DNA of 64,000 nucleotides from Oscarella lobularis (Eukaryota; Porifera; Homoscleromorpha; Homosclerophorida; Oscarellidae), in contig NC_089177.1 of assembly GCF_947507565.1 (NCBI RefSeq), positions 186,001-250,000 of the forward strand. The letters are read 5' to 3'. A model generated the notes under the pieces. It was not told where the DNA came from. It worked only from the letters and a program-made list of their open reading frames with translations, and searched no databases. Of the stretch, positions 1-12,478 are shown piece by piece. The stretch's first letter is position 1; every line of letters begins with the position of its first letter. The translations under genes and the position numbers were made by a program.

Positions 1-148
1 TGTTTGCCTTAATTTGTGCGTCTTAGCTTCCCCCTTGAAATCTTTTCAAAGAATCAATGCAACTCTGAATTGCAAATAGATTTTGAAGTGCTTCTCGAGG
101 AAACGTCCGAAGAGATGTTTTATTTACTTTGGAAGGGATCGCGTGACT

Positions 149-169
149 ATCACGATCTACTATCGTGAT
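149..169. repeat. short inverted repeat
   Basis: ATCACGAT and ATCGTGAT face each other across a 5-base spacer. It lies in non-coding DNA to the left of the first gene. It could be a small hairpin or a two-sided protein site; nothing else supports a function. Confidence 0.4.
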
Positions 170-374
170 CATTGATCAACAATACTGTCACAGTTGCACG
201 CGTGCACGCGCCAGTTTCAATTCGAGGGGGTCTACGACCACGATTATAGATTTCGACGTTAGCCCGTACACTTTACGGTGCAACAGTAGGGGCGGAGCAC
301 TTTTACAAACCGCGATAAAAGAATAATATTAAATTATCTGCTCACCCCAGGGACTCATGACTACATCTTCGGGG

Positions 375-645
375 ATCCACCTGTACAAATACTGGTCACG
401 CGTGCGCGAGGCACACGACAATAAATGTACAGCATATCGACGCGACTGCACGATTTGGGCGGATGTTATCGATTTCTCCGTCAAACGCAGCACTGATCGA
501 CGCATCGTGTTCAATATAGGACTAAAGATTTGACGCAGTGGCGAAAGGGACTCTATAACGTGCGATTTCGGCGTAGAACAGACTTCGGCCATAAACTGCA
601 CGCGTGACCTCAATCAAACTGAGAGACCCGTACATTTGACGTCAG
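375..645. repeat. diverged dispersed repeat, copy 1
   Basis: The left edge carries CCACCTGTACAAA and the right edge GAGAGACCCGTACA followed by TTGACGTCA. Both edges recur in the same orientation at 1876 and 2130. The middle segment (about 520-565, GACTCTATAACGTGC) is inverted relative to copy 2. Inside the edges, GGTCACGCGTGC (about 391) and its reverse complement (about 595-608) face each other. This looks like an old foldback or MITE-like element that was rearranged; no protein is encoded. The rest of 1-667 shows nothing else that I can identify. Confidence 0.45.
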
Positions 646-667
646 CGCGTTAACATCGACTACTGTA

Positions 668-1707
668 TCACACGACAGTTATTTTCGACATTTTCATATC
701 TTTGCCATGTTCGTTTTTCGCCGTCGCAACGTAAATACCGTCATCTCTGTCTTTGACATTCGCAACCACAAGCGTTCCGTTGGCGAGCACGCGTGCCCTT
801 CCGGACGTCTCGTTGACGGCCAGCTCCGTGCTATCTGCAAGCGTCCAAGTCAGAGTGGGCATTGGTGAACCGGCAACGATAACGGCGTCAATTGAGAGTT
901 GTCTGCCGTGGTGAATGCACCCCTCCTGGCCCACAGCATAGAAAGCGTCTTGGTGGGAAACCAGTGGAGTAGCAATCTCGGGCGCGACTAAAAAAACTGA
1001 CAGATAAAACATTCACACTCTCGAGCGAGTTCCTTAGGTTTACGAGAGCATTCTTGTATTGTTGATGGTTTCGGTGCTATACATGCCGAATCACTAGCGC
1101 GTCTTGGCTCTCCAAGCGAGGCGGTGTAAAGCGCTTCCATGTTCACGATTGGTCTCTGTTCACAATAGACGTCGCGAGTTCTTTTTCCGTAGCTAGAGCA
1201 GTCTCCATACTCTCCTACTATCCATCTGAGTTCAAGGATGCAAATCATGTCAACTAGCTACTTTTGCAGCGGCGGAACAAACGTACCCTCCCGGGCAAGG
1301 TATTCTGTTGCAAACCTCTGGTGGAGCCATGGGTCTTGGCAGGCCACGGTTTCTGCAAACAATGTCATCGTGGGTATAAAGTTTTTCATCGTCGGTACAA
1401 AATTGCGGATTAGTGCAAATAACCAATGTCAGTCTAATGCCTAGACAAAGAGTTTTCGAGCAATTGGCAAACAGCTCATTGCAATTTACCGCTCGGACCA
1501 CATGTGCGACTGCACGATCCTACAATGACTCGCCACATATACATGCCGACGTCCGGTGGAGTTTCTAGTAAAAAGCATGAAACCGCTTCGGCGGAAAACA
1601 GGCCGAATCACGACGTCACCTTGCGAAAAGACTGGTCCAAGCGTAGACAGGAGGAGAAAAATCACAGCGCTCCCGCTGCTGCTGATGCTGTCCTGTTTGT
1701 ACCACAT
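668..1707 (-). CDS. secreted thrombospondin type-1 repeat and Ig-domain protein (ADAMTSL/papilin-like)
   Basis: A small multi-exon gene read right to left. The start chosen is the ATG at 1707; it is followed by a signal peptide with a hydrophobic core (AVIFLLLSTLGPVFSQ). Next comes a Cys-rich stretch (about 1500-1260) ending near CNRIPCPGG, then a thrombospondin type-1 repeat (about 1225-1030) with the typical W-V-G-E-Y-G-D-C-S start and a basic RTRDVYC strand. The last exon (about 1010-668) is an I-set Ig domain with W and D-G-I-Y motifs, ending at a stop at 668. This order of modules is seen in ADAMTS-like and papilin proteins, which sit in the extracellular matrix, but this protein is much shorter. 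Exon limits are approximate and the orthology is not certain. The gene is divergent from LETM1. Confidence 0.6.
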
Positions 1708-1875
1708 GACAAATTGGCGTCTGTCTCTCAACTGACAGGAGACTGACTACGCTTCCCGCTCTTCTTATATCATCGACTTTGATACGAATGCTGAAATCAT
1801 TCTCAGCGGAAAGTCCTAAACATAAGTGTGTCTCTCACCCAATAAAATCAGATAACCTGGGAGCAGATTCAGATG

Positions 1876-2152
1876 TCCACCTGTACAAACACGAGCTGCA
1901 CGCGCGATTGTGAAATTCCAGATCAGCTAGTAGATATAGCAGCCATTGCTCCTCGCTACGATTCCATGCCGTCAAGGTTCCACTTTTTCGAGACGCGCTT
2001 TGCGCAGCACGTTATAGAGTCTCCCTTGCCGCTGCATCAAACTTTTAGTTCGGGTCTGCTCCTCTACGCAGCGTAGATCCGCGGATTTTAACCGTTGCTT
2101 TGCACACGTGACTAAACTGAGGTCAACCTGAGAGACCCGTACAATTGACGTC
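1876..2152. repeat. diverged dispersed repeat, copy 2, touching the LETM1 start
   Basis: Shares CCACCTGTACAAA at the left edge and GAGAGACCCGTACA plus TTGACGTCA at the right edge with copy 1 at 375-645. Its middle (GCACGTTATAGAGTC, about 2009) is the reverse complement of the middle of copy 1. The right edge ends about 8 bases before the LETM1 start codon, so the element forms much of the LETM1 upstream region. The remainder of 1732-2159 shows no gene. Confidence 0.45.
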
Positions 2153-2159
2153 ACGCGTA

Positions 2160-4553
<2,394 letters not shown>

Positions 4554-4628
4554 TTCGTAATATTTGTGAGGAGAACAGTGCTTTTTATCCCGTATTCCGA
4601 ATTACGAGCATTTGGACTATGTACACTA

Positions 4629-5010
4629 TTAACTATTGACAATGCGGCGAAGGCTCTGCATCAAATCGCCGCTTATTTCTCTGCCCCCGTGCACCTACAA
4701 CGAATCAACGTTCGTTTACGCGCATATAACCCCATTTCCTTACGTGAATCGAAGGAAATCCGGGGGCTATGGACTTCAGCACTTGTTTTCCGCTGAAAAC
4801 AAGCCACGCCAGATCGCCGTTAGCAACCGTTAGAGCTTCTACGACGCGTATTGCCGCCTTAGAGCGAGAATCAAAGCCTTCGCGTGTCTATTATAACTCC
4901 CCTCGTACCTCTATTACTTCTCGCGATCGACTATGACTCAGATAATCGAGAAGAGCGACAGATATGCCTAGAAGATCTTTCTCAGCTATTTTCAACTTTA
5001 GACGGGGTCA

Positions 5011-5054
<44 letters not shown>

Positions 5055-8000
5055 CAAACCTTGCGAGCCATAAGGTCTAGTGTCGATAGAGCGGCTGTCT
5101 CCAGATTAATGCGTCGTCTTCCAACCAGACTGAAAGAAAAGAAAAAGATATTGAATTCGCGTTTTCCCCCCCTTACGAGTTTTTGTCGGCTCCGCGTAAA
5201 ATCGCCCGAATTGCTGGCCACACTCGATCCATCAAGCGACGAGAAAAGAAGTCTCCAGAAACGGTCGCAATCGCGCGAACAAGACCAAACACCTAATACA
5301 CACTAGTCAACGAAGAAACGACAGTTAAACTTCTTTCTCACCGCTATGGAAGTCAAGTCATCGTCATCGTGCGCGAGTAGACTCGTCAGGGGAGACAATA
5401 GCGTGTGAATAAACGGAAGGACTTCGTCTAAACGATCTCGCTCGCTCGCTCTATAATTTCTACTGCGTGCATGTGGCCTACCAGTTGCGCTGGTCACTAC
5501 GTACAAGCCGCTCTCAATGACTGAAAGGACTTGAGACGAAAGACGAATGCTGTCCGGAACTCCAACGAATTTGACGCAAGCGTTCAAAATCTAACGAAAA
5601 AACACCGTCTCGCTTTACGACTAATGACGGAAAACCTAGAAAAACCTTGAGAGTAAGGCATTGGTGTTCGGGAAGAGGAGTTTTCGCCTGATTTTCGTCT
5701 ATTCGTAACTAGACATAATTTATTGTACTGTAAGAGTCATATCACTAACCAATACTCTGCTCCTCTTCATTGGCGTTTTCTGCCGTCTCTTTCGGCATTT
5801 TCTCTTCAGCGAATTCCCGTTCTAATTCTGCGTAGAAGTCGCACAGAGATAGATTGCTCTTCGCCTTCTCATCGTCGTTTCTTTCCTGTTGAGGAAACCA
5901 ACGTCTCACTGCTTCAACTAGCGATGATAGAACGGGCAAAAGGAGACCGATCCTAGAGCCGAATCCATTCTCCAACGCCCGAAAAATCTGCACCAAATCG
6001 TCAGAAAAGAAAAGAAACAAACCTCCCATCATACTTCATCCAAAGTATCATCAAGAATCGAAAGTATAGTAGAATCACTATAATAGCAATTTAAATATTA
6101 AATAAAAATTAATTTTAGTAGTCTACCTGTACTGAAGAAGCACTCGTAGAATCCTTAGAAAAGCCAAATATCAAGATGCCCCATCCCCACAGTGCTATAC
6201 CTCGGTGAGACGGAAGTCTCCGTAAGATGTCTCAACCCAGAAAACGCGGCATCAATCATATACGAAACATTCTTGGCAATCAAATCCCGAACAGAACTAA
6301 GAAACGATCTCCCCTCGAAAATCCTTAATTAATCAATAACTTACACGTATCCACACCGAATAGCAATAACGCACAACGCTCTATACGCCGTCTCCCTAGG
6401 GAACCATGCATCTGAGCCCTTCCTACGTATGCTTCGTCTCACCTGACAATTTCTCTAAGACTTCCGAGTTTCTCGACAACCGGACAAAGCGAAACATAGA
6501 GACAATCGTCGAAATCTTTACCAATAGCCTCAGCACAGGCGGCCACGCCATCAATCAGTAGACAGAATAGCAAAGCATCGCGACTATCGGTTCGCAAACC
6601 CTCGTCCCAATAATCCGAGGACAAGTACGTAGAAAGAACGGTTCTGCGAGAAAATTTCATAATTCAGGAATACATTTTTTATCTTTTTTATCCGTACGAT
6701 GTGTGCACGGAATTCGCGTCGCTTGAACCGCGAAGAATTTCGTTGATTGCTAGTGCTGCTTGAAGTCGAAGCGTTTCGCTGGTGCAAAATATCTCGAGAA
6801 AATGATCAAGCAAAAGAGACGTATCTCCTAGGTAATTACAACTCTATCTAATGAAAAATGGTGACGCGATTTCAATTACCGTATTGACCGAGTCGTCGGC
6901 AAATTTTCACCAATAATTGAAGCGTTTCCTGATCCGAAAAGTGCTTGAAATGAAGCAGGCTATAGAGTTCGTTCGTAGCTGGAACTTGGGATTCGAGTTT
7001 CGGCTCGTTTATAATCGAAACTTCAAGTTCCCATATTTTTCGACTGTTCATTTCGAGCTCAAGCACCTTTTAGAGATAAAGGAGTAGCCTAGGGGAAGTT
7101 GCACGCAATTATACCTGCAAGATTGCCTGAGACAATCGACGCAAATGGTGCACAGAACTCAAGAATGTGGACACTCTACTCCCCAGCATTTCAAAATAGC
7201 CGAGAAGAAGACTCAAAGTGCCTAATCTCTTGGATGAGTCTGATGCAAAGAAACGCTACTAAGCAAGAGCACAATACTACTACTACTCATCATCATTACC
7301 TGAGGATTTTATAAGGGAAGGAAAGGACGTGAATAACGCGAAAATATTCTTTTCGAGAAGTGCCAATAGAGAAAGTCCTAAACTCGATTCGTCGACTAAA
7401 AGTGGAGAAGTTTCGAAAAAAACCTTACTTTCGTCTTCAAGTTGAGAAGAAAAAGTTGCCTAAGAGAAAACGCCTACGTCATAACCGTGCACATTGTTAT
7501 TGATTAACATACCAGAGCCGATTTGGCGCAAGTGGCAACCGCTTCATAGTCATCACAAATATGCACCATTAGACACTCAGCTAAACAAGGAACCGACTCC
7601 TCCAACGACCTAAATCCTCAATAAATAATAAAAATTAAATAACTACACAGATAAAACGCACTGGTGACAATTATTTAAAAGCTGAGAAGAAAATTGACAC
7701 AAAGCCAATCTAACCTAAACAAAAAAACATAAGAAAATAAGTATATATATTCAAACTATACCTTCCAGTGAGTCCACAATCTAAGAGAACATATTTTCTG
7801 TAATACAGTATCTAGCTTATTAGCTGAACGTTTCCACCAATCAGAGTCTCTAATAACCAGCAAGTTCGCCTCAGAACCTTCTAGTAAAACATACTAGATT
7901 CTTCTTCTATTCTTTCTGTAGCTCTATACCTTTAACATTGTCCCTTTGGGACATTAAACTATTATTAAATACCACAGATACGAAAGCTGAGAATGCCCCA

Positions 8001-8910
8001 AGAGAATTCTAAAGCCAAACATACTAGCCGATCATACAGACAGCTTTGATGCTTACAGAAGTGATTTCCTATTAATTAAAATAGCTATCAAGTAGAAAAA
8101 TATCGTTTATATAACTCACGTGACTCTGCTGAATATTATCCGATAAAATAACTTTAGCTAGGGTAGAAGTGATGCCGGGCAAAAACGACGCCAAAACGTG
8201 AGATCTCCGTCCTAGATCCTCGCTCTCGTCCAACCAACAAAGGGTCAGAAGACATTCGACTGCTTTCAATTTCAAACGCTTTAGTTTCTCCTTTTCAATA
8301 AACTTCAACGTAATCGACACCGCAAAGCCGAGACTGGGCATCAAATGAATCGTGTAAAGACACTGCCTTGTTCTAACAAAAAATCAATAAATAAATATTT
8401 ATCTTTGAAAGCAACTGCCGTACTCCAGCGAACAGAATCGTAGCAAATTGTCGATACAAATAACGCTCGAAAGTTTGACCTCTTCAGAAAATTCTTTGGC
8501 ATCTACATACTCTCGCGTGAGGAGACTGTAGCGTGCAAAGGGTCTCTTTCTCTTGCCTTTGTTCATGTGCAAGCTATATATCGTTGTGATTATGTCTTCC
8601 AAAAGAGACTGCTTTGCTACGGGACACGTGCGAAAGAGAATCGATAAACAGTCGAGAATGGCTAGAATAACAGATTCTGGCACTCTAAAAAGGCAGGATT
8701 AGGCAGTTTTTAGCTAAGAGCAACTTACTTCTCCGATTTCAAGTGCAGTAGAAGTGGAAATAGAGCATATTCGAGCAAAGGATGAGGAAATTCGGCGTCT
8801 CCCTTCTGGAGGAGTCGCACTTCTTCGCGCAGCGGCTCGATATTGCCCAGAGACGGCGATTTTGCAAACTGAACGCACAAAGGCCGCAGCCGAGCAAACG
8901 TTTCCGTCAT
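4629..8910 (-). CDS. TTI1: TTI1, HEAT-repeat subunit of the TELO2-TTI1-TTI2 complex
   Basis: TTI1 works with TELO2 and TTI2 to fold and stabilise PIKK kinases (mTOR, ATM, ATR, DNA-PKcs). Start chosen at the ATG at 8910: TETFARLRPLCVQFAKS matches the conserved N-terminus, and PLLEYALFPLLLHLKS the next helix. Other family blocks: PSLGFAVSITLKFIE and ASFLPGITSTLAKVI (8070-8340), LQLLVKICRRLGQYGN (about 6875-6960), GVAACAEAIGKDFDDC and CPVVEKLGSL (about 6450-6550). Towards the C-terminus, ATVSGDFFSRRLMDRVWP (about 5170-5290) and an exon ending VHGGREISGDLMQSL give the stop at 4629. More than 15 small exons. Convergent with LETM1. Weakly conserved middle exons were not individually resolved. Confidence 0.88.
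5010..5053. repeat. (AAAT)n microsatellite in a TTI1 intron
   Basis: A pure run of TAAA units, about eleven copies, within an intron near the 3' end of TTI1. Confidence 0.9.
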
Positions 8911-9017
8911 AAGGCGCCCCGTAGAAAAAAAAATGCACACGTGTCTTCAAACCCGGATAAGAACTAATCAAATAATTTACTTTGAACTCTTGCACTAAAA
9001 TTTCTACTTTGGCTCTG

Positions 9018-12000
9018 TTACATCGATCGCGTATACAATTGTGTAGCGTTTTTTCGCTTGGCGGCTCTCTTTTTCCTTTCTTTCCTTATACTGTCTCGAG
9101 CTTCCGCACGTGCAACGTCGAATGTGCCACTTTTTGGTTTCTCTCTCCTTAAAAAAATAAGATGAATTAGAACAAAGCGGTCTAGCTGATACGAGACACC
9201 GACCTTGTTGAGTTCGCGTAGTAAGAGCTGCTTCTGAAATTTCTCCAATCGAACTCGCTTCGACAAATAATAAATAACCGCTCTAAACGCACTTTGATTA
9301 TATAAGAAAAGAGATTAGCGTCACTTACAAAGCCACAACAATTACGGGCAAAGACAATGTAGAAGATAATATATAATCTTCAACAACATTTCTTGACTTG
9401 AGAGAGCGAATATTATCAATTCGCCTCCATATGGCATTAATCGCGGGCAACGTCCGAAAAGGACCACATTCAGTGAAACAACACACTTGGCTCTTATTTC
9501 GCGGGCAACCATAAATGCTGCTCACGGTATCTGTGCCATTGGCTGTATCTGTGCCATTGACTGTATCTGTGTTATTGGCTGTATTTGTGTCATTGGCTGT
9601 ATTTGTGTTATTAGCTGTATCTGTTCCATTGGCTGTATTTGTGTTATTGGCTGTATTAGTGTTATTGGCTGTATTTGTGTTATTGGCTGTATCTGTGTCA
9701 CTGGAACAGGGCCGCCCACCAAAGTTCAAGTTACTACAGTAGAAATAGTACTCGTATTTCTACGCTTTCCACACTACGCGTTCTGACCTTGTTAGAACTA
9801 CCGACATGGGGTACATGAGCAAGCAGAGAGTCAGCGCGAGAACGCCGAGAAAAAATGAATTATTTCGACTCTGACTCCATCGTTTCTCGGGCGGACGACA
9901 CGTTATTTTGACGATGTAGTAGTAGATAAGAAAAAAGAGAAGAATTGAGAGAAGACCAAGGAACGGAAGAAACGGACAGAACATCATCCCAACCTAAAGA
10001 GAAACAGAAAACTAAAATTGAATTAATTTATATTAGTTAGTGTACCCATATCAAAGCCTGTCTGTAAATTATTGCCAAGACGGCAGGCGGAATCTGAAAC
10101 ACTTTTTTCCTACTAAACCAATAAAAGTAGCCAAAACGGAAAACTAGTTGAATAACAGCCTATACGTAAACACAAAGACATGAACCATACGCACTGTCTA
10201 TAGTGTGAAATTCTCACTTGTGAAAGAGTGTCTAGTATGACGAGCTTATAAAATTCCTGACCGACAAATGTACCGCCACATTCTATTTCCCGCTGAAACA
10301 CTTATTTTAGTTCAAATGAAATGTCACCGCGCCTCATATCCTCTACTTACCTCTCTTCGCTCAATTTGAATTACCATGGTCACCATCAGAGCGTAAATAT
10401 TCACAATACGTAGAGTAAACGTTCGCACGATCGTCACGTAAATCTCAACGTCGCCTGTGGCGTAATTCTCTATGCGAACGAGTTGTTCGAGCAGAAACGG
10501 CGCGATGGCGTTGATGGCCGTAAAGCCAATCGGCACGCCGTAAGTCTGCACAAAACTTCCGCCGGACTTCAAACTCTCAATAACAAGAAACCCAATGCCC
10601 GTAGACGTTCCAACGGCAATAGCACTTAATTAAGAAGAAAAATTTAAACTAAAAGTCGGTATTAGACCAGTTATCGTACATTGCCAAGAGCCACGCTAAA
10701 AATCGACGAAGATATAGGCGAATTTTTTGCTTCCTTCGTTCAGTATCAAATAATTAATTTTTATTTTTAATTAATTAATTTCCTACCGTGTTAGCCGCTT
10801 TGTCTTGTGCTCCGCTAACGCTTCGGATATCTTATCCTACGCAAGAAAACCCCGTCAAAACGCGAAAAGGGAGACCCACTATCCTCTATGCCTTTATTTG
10901 GTTCGTGAGTCCTGAGCTGAGATTATCGACAGCCGCTTTGGACGTGAGACCGTGATCCCACGACGAAAGCAAGATACGAGAATAAGCATAGGACTGATCA
11001 TCGCGAACAAACGACCCAGCCGACCCACCGCTTTGAGCACGAGCTACACTACACCCCCACAAGAAGAAAAAAACCCTAAATTATTCACAGACAGAAAAGA
11101 GACTACTGTACTGACCGATTGAGAATGAAGAAGAGACTGCCGATATACGTAATCAATATCACTAAAAAATATGCTAGATCCATAGAATAAGAGCCCGCTG
11201 CGTGACGATAGCCTCCATAAAAGACGAGAACGTCTTCCAAAGGCCCTTTTCCGGTAAAGAGATTTTGTATGTGAAAGGACGACACCGCTTCATTCCCGAT
11301 ATCCAAAGCCATGGGGAGAATGACAAAGGAAGACCAGAGAAGCGCCAGAACGACGTTGATGAGAAAAAGAGTGCGGGCGAAGACAAAAAACGAAGCGTAC
11401 CCGGTACCAAATAAGCCTAGACCCAAAGGTATAAATAACGCGTATAATAGCCCACCAGCTAACCCTCAATAGTGAATATTTGGCTGCGTAGGAAAGGAAT
11501 TGAATCGGTGCGATCACTTTGCCTTCGAAACCACGTCTGGGGGGGAATGTAGAAACAGGGTGGAGCGTGTGAAAATGCGAGACTTGCCTTGAAATCGAAC
11601 CAGAGAAGTCGTAGTTTCGTCATTTCAGCTCGAATATTTTGAGTTCTCAAAGGTTGTCTGATAAAAAAAATCATTTATAAGTATAGTTATTAATTTATTA
11701 GTATCCCACTTTGTCGTCATGTCTTCTTCCTCGTACAAATCCTCCGCTTCTTCTTCCTCATCGGCAAAAGCCACGCGAGGTTTTCCGTCTAAAGACGACA
11801 TCGTTTCTATGCCAAACATTTTTTTGCCACCCTACCCACCTAATTCCCTTAGAGGAGTCAGTTTGTTTCGAAAGACTCGTCGCCTCCGCTTCCGAATCGC
11901 AGATTGATTCCCTTCTAAGAAACAAAATCTCGACGTAAAAGGGACGAATTATAGTCGACGACTTCTTTTGTTTACCTTCTTGGGGCAACGGGTCGTCAAG

Positions 12001-12404
12001 CCAATTGGGATCGTCGAGAGGAGACGGTTCCATTCGACTTTGTAAGGACATGCGTTGATAGCCGTGCGACTGAAGCGCAAATCGTCGCGCAATGGACGAT
12101 TCTCCCGCTAGACGTCTGAAGGAGAGGCTCACTTTCGTTTATGTGGCTAGAACTGTCTTTGCCTCGTGTCTAGGCGCGATTGCACCAAAGTGGTGTCTTC
12201 GTTGTCTTGCATTGGAGTGTTTGGAGCCGTTTGACTGTCGCGCGTCTGCGTGACGACGACGAGAGGCAGCGCGTCGTCGTCGTTCTCTTCTAGGCCTCTT
12301 GATCGGTCGGGAGTGCCCGGTAGAGCGTCGTACTAAATCAGAGCAATCGACGGTAAGCCGAATCAATGCTTAGACAGGCCTGGGAACACCTCTTCCATCT
12401 CCAT
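9018..12404 (-). CDS. transmembrane channel-like (TMC) protein
   Basis: TMC proteins are ten-pass membrane proteins related to TMEM16; TMC1/2 form hair-cell mechanotransduction channels. Inferred first exon: ATG at 12404 encoding MEMEE, spliced to an acidic exon (about 12140-12338). A basic exon (FRNKLTPLREL, about 11870-11935) and DGKPRVAFAD (about 11720-11800) follow. Family signatures: IEGLFGTGYASFFVFAR before TM1, FYGGY, AINAIAPFLLEQLVRIENY, VGQEFYKLVILD (about 10250-10285), CGPFR (about 9450), and LSLPVIVVAL plus a basic tail ending at 9018. The CWET signature reads CGGT here, lacking the Trp. The exon before the last TM carries an expanded 18-base repeat. One intron (about 11540-11590) has a GC-AG donor. 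The join between the acidic exon and the next (about 12100-12150) is uncertain. The ATG is only 75 bp past the stop of the CUB gene at 12479. Partial copies of the 5' exons occur four more times up to 28 kb. Confidence 0.87.
9523..9704. repeat. 18-bp minisatellite inside a TMC exon
   Basis: About ten copies of an 18-base unit (GGCTGTATTTGTGTTATT and variants), read on the minus strand as repeats of Thr-Ala-Asn-Asn-Thr-Asn. The array keeps the frame, falls in the predicted extracellular loop before the last membrane segment, and nearly every unit contains an N-x-T glycosylation sequon. All six frames are open across it, which explains the long overlapping frames on the plus strand. Confidence 0.9.
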
Positions 12405-12478
12405 TTCGAATGTTCAGCATCCGGGACGTACATAAAGAAAAAAACGAGCGCGATTGCAAACGACAAAACAAGTGGTTG

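Noticed and set aside
9487-9786. Plus-strand Cys/Ile/Gly-rich frames over the TMC minisatellite
   Set aside because: A short tandem repeat leaves all frames open; the minus-strand reading fits TMC.
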